From Syntrophaceae bacterium UBA2280 (GTDB lineage: Bacteria; Desulfobacterota; Syntrophia; Syntrophales; Smithellaceae): a stretch of 64,000 nt of DNA. The stretch's first letter is position 1. Every line of letters starts with the position of its first letter. The notes below the pieces were generated by a model. The model saw only the letters and a program-made list of their open reading frames with translations. It did not search any database and was not told where the DNA came from. The DNA is taken from contig DDWS01000028.1 of the NCBI GenBank assembly GCA_002347685.1, positions 1 through 64,000 on the forward strand, read 5' to 3'. The position numbers and the translations under genes were made by a program. This document shows, piece after piece, positions 34,271-42,348 of this stretch.

Positions 34271-35839
34271 TCACAGCTTTATTCCCGGATCGGATTCCTT
34301 CTTCAAGTCCGCAACGGAAAGTCGCAAAAAGAGAGTAACCGTCGTTCCCCGCCCCGGCTTGCTTTGAATTTCCACACGGCCTCCATGGGAGGTCATGATA
34401 TCGCGAACAATCGCGAGCCCAAGCCCTCTCATGCCTTCCTCCGGATGCGTGCTGTAAAAAGGTTCGCATACTTTTTGCAAATCAGCTGCCGCGATCCCCT
34501 TTCCGGTATCGGCAATCGAAAGAGTCATAAAATGATGTCCGTCCGTTCGTGCGCTGATGGAAATTTTTCCGCCCCGCGGCATGGCATCCAGTGAATTCTG
34601 GAGGATGTTGAGAATAACCGTTTGAATCCGGTAGCGGTCAGCGTAGATCGACTCTGGGGCGGAGTCCAGCCGTACGTCTATGTCCACCTGGTTTTTTATT
34701 GTCAGAGGCTCGATAAGCGGCAGTGTCTCGGTGAGAATTTCCTGAATGGTCATTAATTCAAAATGAGGATCAGGCAGGCGCGTGGCCCGGCGTACATTTT
34801 GTATCACATGGTCGAGCCTCCGGGTCTGATCGACGATGAGATGGAGCTTATGTGACGTGTCCGGCAGCAAGCCTTCTTTTTCCAGAAGGAGTTTTGCCAG
34901 TCCGGCAATGGAATGCAGTGGCGTACCTAGATCATGAGCGAGATTAGCCGTCAAGTGCCCCAGCGCAGTGAGGCGCTTCAGATTATCAACTTGATTCTGC
35001 AGCTGCAAGACTTTGAGCGTTTCTTCATGTACGCGGTCTTCCAGATGCCTTGTCAATTCGACGTTGCGGGACATCACCTCCTGAATTTCATGCGCCATCA
35101 TGTTAAAGTGGTCCGCCAGTTGCCCCCATTCGTCATGGCGGTTCATTTCAACGCGCTTGATATACCGTCCCTTTTTTGACTCATCGATAGTATCCATCAT
35201 CGATTTAAGCGGCCAGCCGATCAACCAGCCGTAGCTGAGGGCGAAAACGAGAAGAATCGCGGCAAGGAGACCGACGCTGCTTACTATAAGCAGCTGTTGC
35301 GCCCGCCCCAGTATTTCCGTATTGGCGCGTGTAAACGTAATAACGGCGACAACCACACGGCTTTGTTGCGTCTGCCCGGGCATAGGATACAAAAGACCCA
35401 GTGCCGTCCCTCCGTCCGTCTGGATTTTAATATACCTTGATTTTTTTCCAGCGCTGGCCTGCGCGACGGTGGCATCCTCCCAATCGTACTGCACGCGGCT
35501 CGCACCCGCAACATAATTGACCCGTTTTCCCCTGACATCAAAAATATCGATCCGGGCCAGTCGGACATCCGACTGAAGAAAGTCTTTGAGAGTGGAATCC
35601 AGGGTTGCGATGCCTCGCCGGGTCGGAAAATGCTCATAAAAGGTGCTGACTGTTTCGGCCACCCCTTCAATTCTTTTCGCCTGCTGCTCCACGAGGATAT
35701 TTTCGAGTGCGGACAATTGAATGAAGCCCCAAGCCGCCATGGTGAATGCAAGCCCGAAAACAGCCAGGGATGCGAGCTTGACCCTGAGCGTAAGACGGTT
35801 AGCCTTGTCGGTCAGATGATGGAATATTTTGTTTATCAT
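34271..35839 (-). CDS. membrane sensor histidine kinase with HAMP domain
   Basis: 522 residues. Two membrane segments (about 22-44 and 183-206) enclose a periplasmic sensor of about 140 residues with a double-Cache or similar look. A HAMP domain follows (about 207-260), then a coiled coil, the HisKA domain with phospho-acceptor His in LAHDLGTPLHSI (about 301), and an ATPase domain with N box (LNILQNSLDAM), G1 (DTGKGI) and G2 (GLGLAI). Its gene ends 3 bases from the end of the response regulator, on the opposite strand, so the two are almost surely partners although not co-transcribed. The signal is unknown. Confidence 0.93.
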   Translation of the reverse strand: MINKIFHHLTDKANRLTLRVKLASLAVFGLAFTMAAWGFIQLSALENILVEQQAKRIEGVAETVSTFYEHFPTRRGIATLDSTLKDFLQSDVRLARIDIFDVRGKRVNYVAGASRVQYDWEDATVAQASAGKKSRYIKIQTDGGTALGLLYPMPGQTQQSRVVVAVITFTRANTEILGRAQQLLIVSSVGLLAAILLVFALSYGWLIGWPLKSMMDTIDESKKGRYIKRVEMNRHDEWGQLADHFNMMAHEIQEVMSRNVELTRHLEDRVHEETLKVLQLQNQVDNLKRLTALGHLTANLAHDLGTPLHSIAGLAKLLLEKEGLLPDTSHKLHLIVDQTRRLDHVIQNVRRATRLPDPHFELMTIQEILTETLPLIEPLTIKNQVDIDVRLDSAPESIYADRYRIQTVILNILQNSLDAMPRGGKISISARTDGHHFMTLSIADTGKGIAAADLQKVCEPFYSTHPEEGMRGLGLAIVRDIMTSHGGRVEIQSKPGRGTTVTLFLRLSVADLKKESDPGIKL

Positions 35840-35911
35840 GCTGGAAATGACTTATAGCAGAAAGGAAAGAAAATGACTATCTACGACTATACCGGTCTTG
35901 CTGGCCCTCAG

Positions 35912-35945
35912 GGTAAAAAAAGGATGGGCGTACGCCCATCCTTTG
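35912..35945 (-). terminator. rho-independent terminator, perfect palindrome
   Basis: Arms 35919-35929 and 35934-35944 are perfectly complementary around GTAC, which is itself palindromic, so 26 bases read the same on both strands. On the minus strand six T follow (A run 35915-35920). It ends the transcript of the small Ala/Lys-rich exported protein. Confidence 0.85.
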
Positions 35946-35970
35946 AAAAAACAAGATGCCCAAACGCAAC

Positions 35971-36186
35971 TTATTTTGCTGCCGGGGCAGTCGGGGCCAC
36001 TTCGGTTTTCTTTGCTTTTTTCTCATCTTTCTTCACGTCAGCGGCCTTTGCGGGATCTGCTGTCGGGGCTGCGGGCGACGCGACTGCTGGCGCTGCTTTT
36101 GCAGGCACGGCGGCTTTGTCGGCCGCTACTGCCATGGTGCTAAATGCGAAAACCACCGCTACTACAAACAATACTAAACGTTTCAT
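35971..36186 (-). CDS. small exported Ala/Lys/Pro-rich protein
   Basis: 71 residues. A classical signal peptide (MKRLVLFVVAVVFAFSTMAVA, cleaved before ADKA) leaves a mature peptide of about 49 residues made mostly of Ala, Lys, Pro, Val and Asp with no predicted fold. AAGGAGG precedes the ATG by a good distance. Composition resembles small periplasmic Lys/Ala proteins of unknown function. It sits between the histidine kinase and another small exported protein, on the same strand as both. Confidence 0.7.
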   Translation of the reverse strand: MKRLVLFVVAVVFAFSTMAVAADKAAVPAKAAPAVASPAAPTADPAKAADVKKDEKKAKKTEVAPTAPAAK

Positions 36187-36273
36187 CTCTAAATATCCTC
36201 CTTGTTAATTGGTTTTTAACACAACCCCTCTGAATTTGAAGGGACTCCACCTATAGAAAGGCATCCTGAAAAA

Positions 36274-36660
36274 TCACTTTGCGGCGGATGCCGGTTTCTC
36301 ACCTTTGGTCTTTTCTCCATTGCGCGCCGGATTTTTCAGCACGTCGATCTTATTTACTCTGGATGCGGACAATCTCCCCTCTTTGATACTGTATTCAATT
36401 TTAACCGAATCGTTTAAAGAAATGTGCGCCGATGGGTATTCCAGATCAAATTCCATGATTTCAACATTGTCTTTTATGGTACGTTCGATCTTGATGGCTT
36501 TCGTGGAGACTTCTATAACCTTTCCTGTTGCGTTCATTCTTGTTGTTTTTCCGGTGTTTGTTGTGATGGCCGCTCCACGGGTTGTTGGTTGATCGGCGGC
36601 CACTGCGATCACTGCCAGAAGAAAAAAAACACCCGCCATTCCGACCCAGATTTTTTTCAT
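36274..36660 (-). CDS. exported hypothetical protein
   Basis: 128 residues from the ATG at 36660, behind GAGGTG; the frame is open to 36717. A signal peptide ends around VIAVAA. The mature part has an alternating beta pattern (ATGKVIEVSTKAIKIERTI, NDSVKIEYSIKEGRLSASRV) that suggests a small OB- or SH3-like barrel, then a basic, Lys-rich tail. I do not recognise the family. It precedes the Ala/Lys-rich exported protein, and the two may form one unit next to the two-component system. Confidence 0.65.
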   Translation of the reverse strand: MKKIWVGMAGVFFLLAVIAVAADQPTTRGAAITTNTGKTTRMNATGKVIEVSTKAIKIERTIKDNVEIMEFDLEYPSAHISLNDSVKIEYSIKEGRLSASRVNKIDVLKNPARNGEKTKGEKPASAAK

Positions 36661-36846
36661 CAACACCTCACTCCCGAGTTTCTGCGACGTACACAGCAAG
36701 GGGCATGCCACAGTCATAAAAAGGCACAGGAAAGATAATCGGCTGTAATCATTAATAGTATGAGTTGCTATTCTTGTGTGATTGTAAGTGGAAGGGTTAT
36801 GTTTGGGGAGTTATGCCCCGGTGATGGAGAATAAATCACCGGTCAT

Positions 36847-37902
36847 CTAGCTCAACCGGCGATACACCACGCAATGCAGATAAAAAAACATGGTTTGCAG
36901 ACCGCCCAGGCGCAGCAGGTCCCTTGCAATCCGACGCACGTCTTTTTGTCGGGACACTTTGCGGTCGGCCAGGTAGATGCTCAAAAGGCCCCGGTTGATC
37001 AGGTGGTGAAAACCGGCATGGGGAAGCCTTGCGACGCTTTGCTGGGCCTGTGTGTAAAAATAACCGAGACGTTCGGAAAGTCTGTCGTTGTCGGCATAGA
37101 AAGCGCAAAAATTCAAATCACGGCCCTCAAGGTCCTCATCCTGATCAATGAGATAGTCCAGAAGAATATGCAGTCCCTGTACCCAGGGGAAATAGGCTTT
37201 TTTGATGTCTTCCACCCGCTTTGCCGATGTGGACGGATCAAACAGATAAGCGACAATGCAGAAAATTCCCAGCGTGGAGCCGGCGGACGCGGAAAATTCA
37301 TACCAGCTCATTTCCGGAAGACTTGCTTTGTGCTGATCGTACCAAGTCTGAAGACGGGGCAGCCGTTCGGACTCCGTCACATGCTTGTAAACCTGCAAGT
37401 CGCAGTAAACACCCGCCAGCTCAAGGAGCGCACCGGCCGCCACCTTGTATTGGGGAAGCGAACGTAGAGTATCACGGCAGGTCTGCACCAGTGCGGCAAG
37501 ATAACCGCCGTCGTCCTTTTCCTGCCGGAATCGATAATAGTCAGACAAAGGCGTTTCCGGGGTGAGCGCGTGCAGCATGGATTCGTGAAGCGCACGGAAA
37601 TCTTCTGGATTCTGAGATGTGCTCCGGTCGCACAAATTGTCTAGATAATCGCTGATCGTCTGATAGGCGACGATAAATCGGATGGCTTCCTTATAATGAT
37701 CGCCCGCCAGCATGCCGTAAAGGGCGCCCCCCTCACAGTGAAACGTCTTTGCTTCAATGCTTGCGAGAGCCTGGCATTTCAGCTCCGGATCCGGTATCTG
37801 GTTTGCCCGTTCTTTCCATTGACGCAGATATGAATGCGTTACCGGCTGAGTCCTGAGGATCATTTTGGTGGTCATGGAAATGAAATGAGTCGGTGCGCGC
37901 AA
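36847..37902 (-). CDS. DUF2600 protein, tetraprenyl-beta-curcumene synthase-like terpene synthase
   Basis: 351 residues from a TTG at 37902, chosen because AAGAGGAA lies 8 bases upstream; the ATG at 37875 has no such site. The helical protein contains FHCEGGALYG (about 54-63), AYQTISDYLDNLCDRS (about 80-95) and LLDYLIDQDEDLEGRDLNFC (about 250-269). These Asp-rich segments fit the class IB terpene synthases typified by Bacillus YtpB, which cyclise tetraprenyl diphosphate. The likeness to Firmicutes members, as I remember them, is strong over the whole length. No prenyltransferase or other terpene gene is adjacent, so the substrate is uncertain. Confidence 0.75.
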   Translation of the reverse strand: MRAPTHFISMTTKMILRTQPVTHSYLRQWKERANQIPDPELKCQALASIEAKTFHCEGGALYGMLAGDHYKEAIRFIVAYQTISDYLDNLCDRSTSQNPEDFRALHESMLHALTPETPLSDYYRFRQEKDDGGYLAALVQTCRDTLRSLPQYKVAAGALLELAGVYCDLQVYKHVTESERLPRLQTWYDQHKASLPEMSWYEFSASAGSTLGIFCIVAYLFDPSTSAKRVEDIKKAYFPWVQGLHILLDYLIDQDEDLEGRDLNFCAFYADNDRLSERLGYFYTQAQQSVARLPHAGFHHLINRGLLSIYLADRKVSRQKDVRRIARDLLRLGGLQTMFFYLHCVVYRRLS

Positions 37903-38041
37903 TGATGTTTCCTCTTATTGGGAATATAGAATTTCCTTAACATAGAAAACCTCGAATCACAAGCCGGCCCCTTCCGGAGATCAGGTTGACCGAATGCATG
38001 CGTTCATGTTAGCTGTAAAATGAATCCTGTAAAAGGAACAG

Positions 38042-39397
38042 ATGATGCAAAATGAAAGCCGGGATACCGATGTGATCGTTGTGGGCGGCGGTGCGTCCGG
38101 GCTCATGGCCGCGGGCCGGGCCGCCGCGCTGGGCGCGCGCGTTGTGCTGCTGGAGAAAACGGACAGTGTCGGCAAGAAAATTCTCATCAGCGGCAAGGCA
38201 CGCTGTAATCTGACCAACAGCGCCGACCTGAAAGATTTTATTTCCATGTATGGCCAAAACGGTCGCTTTCTGTATAGCGTATTTTCCCGTTTCTTCCGGC
38301 CCGAGCTGCTTGAATTTTTCGAAGGCTTCGGCCTGAAAACGAAAATTGAACGGGGTGGAAGAATTTTTCCCGTTTCCGATGATGCGCGTGATGTTGTTGG
38401 CGCTTTGAAAAAATATCTCGCCTGCGGTGGTGTTCGAATCATTTGCAGCGCGCCTGTGATGTCGGTGCGGCTGGAAAACGGCGGCTTTTGCGTTGAAACG
38501 AGGACACAAACCTTTCGCGCCCGTCGGGTCATTATCGCTGCGGGTGGCGCATCCTGGCCCGTAACCGGAACGACCGGCGACGGCTGTAAAATCAGCGCTG
38601 CGCTCGGCCATGCCATCGTCTCGCTGCGTCCCGCACTTGTTCCGCTCATGGTGCGGGAACAAAAACTTGCCCTCGCGATGCAGGGGGTTTCCCTGCGAAA
38701 TGTTCGCGCCACCGCGTTTCGAGGTGAGGCTTCCACGATTAACGCGACGTTAACACCCGCATGCGATTATGGACGCGGTGAGAGAAAGATCCCGCGTCCA
38801 CCGTTGATCGAAAGCCGGTTCGGCGAAATGCTCTTCACGCATTTCGGTCTGGGTGGCCCGGTTATATTGCTGATGAGTCTCTCAGTGGTTGAAGCACTGG
38901 AAAATGGACCTGTCGCGATTCTGATTGATTTAAAACCGGCTGTGACCCGTGAACAATTGCGTAAACGGCTCCTGTCCGACCTCAATGCGGCGGGGAAAAG
39001 AAAGATATCGACGATTCTGAAAGAATATCTGCCCTCAAAAATGATCGATCCCATGATAGGTCTTGCCGCAATCGATCCGGACAAGCCCGCCCATCAGGTG
39101 ACGGCTCAAGAAAGAGAAAAAATTCTCGAAAATCTCAAGGCTCTGCGTTTCAACATCCGCAAAGCGCTACCGCTTCAGAAAGCGATTGTGACTGCAGGCG
39201 GCGTCGCCCTCGATGAAATCGATCCGAAAACGATGGCGTCGAAAATAGTTCCGGGGCTTTTCTTTTGCGGAGAGGTCATGGACATCGACGCGGATACGGG
39301 CGGCTACAACCTGCAGGCGGCATTTTCGACCGGGTGGGCGGCGGGAGAGGCCGCCGCCCATTCTGCTGAAAAGCTCAAAAAAAGGGAAACCATCTGA
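38042..39397 (+). CDS. FAD-dependent oxidoreductase of the BaiN/HI0933 family
   Basis: 451 residues. The FAD ADP-binding motif is VIVVGGGASGLMAAGRAA (about 11-28) with the acidic end in LLEKTDSVGKK. The family's hallmark GKKILISGKARCNLTNS (about 45-61) follows directly. The C-terminus has FFCGEVMDIDADTGGYNLQ (about 403-421), which also contacts flavin. Members include HI0933, YhiN and BaiN; BaiN reduces a bile-acid alkene in clostridia, but the general function is not settled. ATGs at 38042 and 38045 are both possible. Confidence 0.88.
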   Translation: MMQNESRDTDVIVVGGGASGLMAAGRAAALGARVVLLEKTDSVGKKILISGKARCNLTNSADLKDFISMYGQNGRFLYSVFSRFFRPELLEFFEGFGLKTKIERGGRIFPVSDDARDVVGALKKYLACGGVRIICSAPVMSVRLENGGFCVETRTQTFRARRVIIAAGGASWPVTGTTGDGCKISAALGHAIVSLRPALVPLMVREQKLALAMQGVSLRNVRATAFRGEASTINATLTPACDYGRGERKIPRPPLIESRFGEMLFTHFGLGGPVILLMSLSVVEALENGPVAILIDLKPAVTREQLRKRLLSDLNAAGKRKISTILKEYLPSKMIDPMIGLAAIDPDKPAHQVTAQEREKILENLKALRFNIRKALPLQKAIVTAGGVALDEIDPKTMASKIVPGLFFCGEVMDIDADTGGYNLQAAFSTGWAAGEAAAHSAEKLKKRETI

Positions 39398-39409
39398 CCG
39401 TCGAGTGCC

Positions 39410-40474
39410 TTACATATCCCAGTTCCAGTCGATGAGCATCACACCCGCGCTGATGCGGTTGGTGTTGGTGTTGTAGTCCATCATCCCTTCGCCATAACCG
39501 TTGAAATACTGTACATACAGACCGAACTTGTTGCTGAGGCGATTCCAAAGCACAGACATCGGCACGACTACATCGAGTTGCCCCGCGCCCAGATTATTCT
39601 GTCGCAGGTTATTGCGCAGCATCCCTGTAAAACGGATGTCTTTGTAAAAATACGTCGCCCACAATTCGCCGTAGCCCATATAGCGGGTCAGATCGGCATT
39701 GTCGGATCTGAACTCATCCTCCGGAAGATGGTACCAGGTTTTTAAAAGCAGGTTGAAGTTGTCTTTTTCCAGGCCGAAATTAGCGACAATACGGTTCCAG
39801 CTTCGCGACAGCGGCTTCGAGCGGCCGTTGGACTGATGATTGAATCCCACATTGACAAACTGCAGCTTCAGGCCCTGCAGGCCGGGAATTTCATAGCGGG
39901 TCCGGAAATTAATCAGCATTTCCGGTTCGTAATTGGTGTCGCGAAACGGGGAGGAAAAGGCCTTGTTGTAAACCTGCCAGAAGCTCTGCTGGGTGTAAGC
40001 CATCCAGATATCGACATTCTTGCCAAGAACATCTTCCCAGACCTTGGCTTTGAAGCTCAGTTGAAATTTCGCTTCAGTATGTTGGGCTTTGGCGTCGGGG
40101 TCGTATTCGAGCGCCGTGTCTTCATTGGGCGAGCTGTTGTAAGCCACGGGTAGAAAGTAGTTGGGCCGGTAAGGGGCCAGCACAAAAACGCGCTTCCTTC
40201 TTTGCGGATTCAGATCCCAGTGTTTTTCCATCACGGTCAGACGATCCGGATGAACATGAGACTCTTCTTTCGATTCTTCGGAAACGGTTCCCGAAACGCT
40301 CTGTTTTGTTCGACCCGAGAGCGTATCGTAGCAGGCGAGGCGCTCATCCGGATTGTCCATCTTCGCGCAATCGGCCAGGTCTGCGGCAGGCGCGCAAACG
40401 GCCCAGAACATCACCATCAAGAAAACCACTCCCGGAAGAAAAAACAGGCCTGTCCCCTTTTCGATCACCGCCAT
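39410..40474 (-). CDS. pldA: outer-membrane phospholipase A
   Basis: 354 residues with an N-terminal signal or anchor segment (about 9-30) and a Cys-containing stretch (LADCAKMDNPDERLACYDTLSG) ahead of the beta barrel. The catalytic block GFNHQSNGRSKPLSRSWNRI (about 209-228) has the His, Ser and Asn of the OMPLA triad, and the remaining strands alternate aromatic and polar residues. OMPLA dimerises when lipid asymmetry is disturbed and removes phospholipid from the outer leaflet. It is encoded just downstream of kdsB on the same strand, consistent with envelope maintenance. Confidence 0.93.
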   Translation of the reverse strand: MAVIEKGTGLFFLPGVVFLMVMFWAVCAPAADLADCAKMDNPDERLACYDTLSGRTKQSVSGTVSEESKEESHVHPDRLTVMEKHWDLNPQRRKRVFVLAPYRPNYFLPVAYNSSPNEDTALEYDPDAKAQHTEAKFQLSFKAKVWEDVLGKNVDIWMAYTQQSFWQVYNKAFSSPFRDTNYEPEMLINFRTRYEIPGLQGLKLQFVNVGFNHQSNGRSKPLSRSWNRIVANFGLEKDNFNLLLKTWYHLPEDEFRSDNADLTRYMGYGELWATYFYKDIRFTGMLRNNLRQNNLGAGQLDVVVPMSVLWNRLSNKFGLYVQYFNGYGEGMMDYNTNTNRISAGVMLIDWNWDM

Positions 40475-40511
40475 CAGAACCTCTCATGTTTTTACGGATA
40501 TTCTTTAAATG

Positions 40512-41255
40512 TCAGCCTGCCGTCAGGATCTGACGCACCCGGTCGAGTTCCCGGGGATTGTCTACTTCCACCGAATCGTAAGGCGTAATGACGCATTTGA
40601 TTTTGTAACCGTATTCCAGCGCACGCAACTGCTCGAGTGCTTCGAGCGCTTCGAGTTTGCCTTCGGGAAGCGAGGTGAAGGTATCGAGGAAATCGCGGCG
40701 ATAGGCGTAAATGCCGTGATGTTTGTAGTAATCGGCTTTCAGCTTTTTGTCCCGCACATACGGAATGGTCGCGCGGGAGAAATAAAGGGCACAGTTTTCA
40801 TGGTCGAGCACAACCTTTACCGCGTGAGGATGCGAGATTTCCTCATCGAGAATGATCTTATAAATCAGTGTGGACATGACCTGCGCCGGGTCGTCGATCA
40901 GGGGTGCGATCACTTCATCGACCTGCGCAGGTTCAAAAATCGGCTGATCGCCCTGGATGTTGACAACAATTGCGTCATCGGGAAGATTCAGGCTTTTGAC
41001 GGCTTCCGAAATTCTGTCCGTTCCGGATCGGTGTGTCGCGGCCGTCATGGTGGCGTTTCCACCAAAAGTTTTGACCGCGTCGAAGATCCGCCGGTCGTCC
41101 GTCGCCACGGTCACATAGGGGACAGCGCGGGCGCGGGCGACCCTTTCATAAACATGCTGAATCATCGGTTTGCCTAAAAGATCGGCCAAAGGCTTTCCCG
41201 GGAAACGACTGGATTCGTAACGCGACGGGATAACGCAAACAATTTCTCGTTTCAT
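40512..41255 (-). CDS. kdsB: 3-deoxy-manno-octulosonate cytidylyltransferase
   Basis: 247 residues. It activates Kdo as CMP-Kdo for lipid A inner-core assembly. The N-terminal nucleotide-binding motif IPSRYESSRFPGKPL (about 9-23), HRSGTDRI and NIQGDQP (about 97-103, metal-binding Asp) are complete, and the closing region GVEVDNPRELDRV-like segment is present. The start lies 2 bases after the end of hldD, so the two lipopolysaccharide genes are co-transcribed. Confidence 0.97.
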   Translation of the reverse strand: MKREIVCVIPSRYESSRFPGKPLADLLGKPMIQHVYERVARARAVPYVTVATDDRRIFDAVKTFGGNATMTAATHRSGTDRISEAVKSLNLPDDAIVVNIQGDQPIFEPAQVDEVIAPLIDDPAQVMSTLIYKIILDEEISHPHAVKVVLDHENCALYFSRATIPYVRDKKLKADYYKHHGIYAYRRDFLDTFTSLPEGKLEALEALEQLRALEYGYKIKCVITPYDSVEVDNPRELDRVRQILTAG

Positions 41256-41256
41256 T

Positions 41257-42234
41257 TTAGATTCCTAAATGCGGATCGGCCTTTTGCAAATAATTTACGA
41301 CATAGTCCCGCACAGAGTCCTCCAGCGATGAAAAAGCCGCAGGGCAGCCGGTCTGTTTCAATTTCGTCATATCCGCCTGCGTGAAATACTGATATTGACT
41401 GCGCAGGGATGCAGGCATGTCCATATATTCAATACGGGTTTTCAGGTCCATCGCGGCATAAACAGCGCCGATCAGATCATTCCAGGTTCTGGCCTTGCCG
41501 GTGCCGAGATTGAAAATACCGTTGGTGCCGGGATTTTGCAGGAGCCACCACATGACATTGACGCAGTCCTTTACGTAAACAAAGTCGCGCATCTGGCCGC
41601 CGTCTTGATACTCGGGCAGGTAGGATTTAAAGAGTTGTACCTTCCCGGTTTGACGGATCTGATGAAAGGATTTGAAAATGACGCTGGACATGTCGCCCTT
41701 ATGATATTCGTTGGGGCCGAAGACGTTGAAGAATTTAATGCCGGTTACTTTGTATTCGAGGCGGTTACGCAGGACCCATAAATCGAAGACCTGTTTGGAA
41801 TAGCCGTACATGTTGATCGGCTTTAATGATGCGATTTTATCATGGAGGTCGGAAAACCCCTGCGTTCCGTCACCATAAGTGGCGGCTGAACTGGCGTAGA
41901 TGAAGCGCACCGCGTGTTTTAACGCCCATTCGGCCAGCGTCCGCGTGTAGGCAAAATTATTGGTCCACAGAAAATCTGCGTCCCGCTCGGTGGTCGAGGA
42001 ACAGGCGCCCATGTGGATGATGGCGCTCACCTCGAAGGGAACGGCGTCACGGGTCGCCATCTCCCCAAAAGCATCCCTGTGCAGATAGTCCGTGTAACGC
42101 AGGCCCACCAGGTTTTTCCACTTTTCCGACGTTCCCAGGCGGTCAACGATGACGATGTCTTCGATGCCTTCCTGATTTAATTTCCAGACAAAAGCGCTGC
42201 CGATAAATCCCGCGCCGCCGGTAACCACTATCAT
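41257..42234 (-). CDS. hldD: ADP-L-glycero-D-manno-heptose 6-epimerase
   Basis: 325 residues from the ATG at 42234, behind AAAGGAG; the frame is open to 42297. It is an extended SDR with GGAGFIGSAF (about 6-15), catalytic YGYSK (about 140) and a C-terminal substrate domain. The combination DRLGTSEKWKNLVGL near the N-terminus identifies the heptose epimerase branch. It makes the heptose nucleotide for the LPS inner core and is followed directly by kdsB. Confidence 0.95.
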   Translation of the reverse strand: MIVVTGGAGFIGSAFVWKLNQEGIEDIVIVDRLGTSEKWKNLVGLRYTDYLHRDAFGEMATRDAVPFEVSAIIHMGACSSTTERDADFLWTNNFAYTRTLAEWALKHAVRFIYASSAATYGDGTQGFSDLHDKIASLKPINMYGYSKQVFDLWVLRNRLEYKVTGIKFFNVFGPNEYHKGDMSSVIFKSFHQIRQTGKVQLFKSYLPEYQDGGQMRDFVYVKDCVNVMWWLLQNPGTNGIFNLGTGKARTWNDLIGAVYAAMDLKTRIEYMDMPASLRSQYQYFTQADMTKLKQTGCPAAFSSLEDSVRDYVVNYLQKADPHLGI

Positions 42235-42348
42235 ATGTTTTACTCCTTTAATGATGAATCGCGTGATTTTCAGTAATACTAAAAAACGCGCTGTCAATGA
42301 AGAAAATTTCTTCGAGACCGGTACATGTTGAAAAGACGGCTTTCCCGC

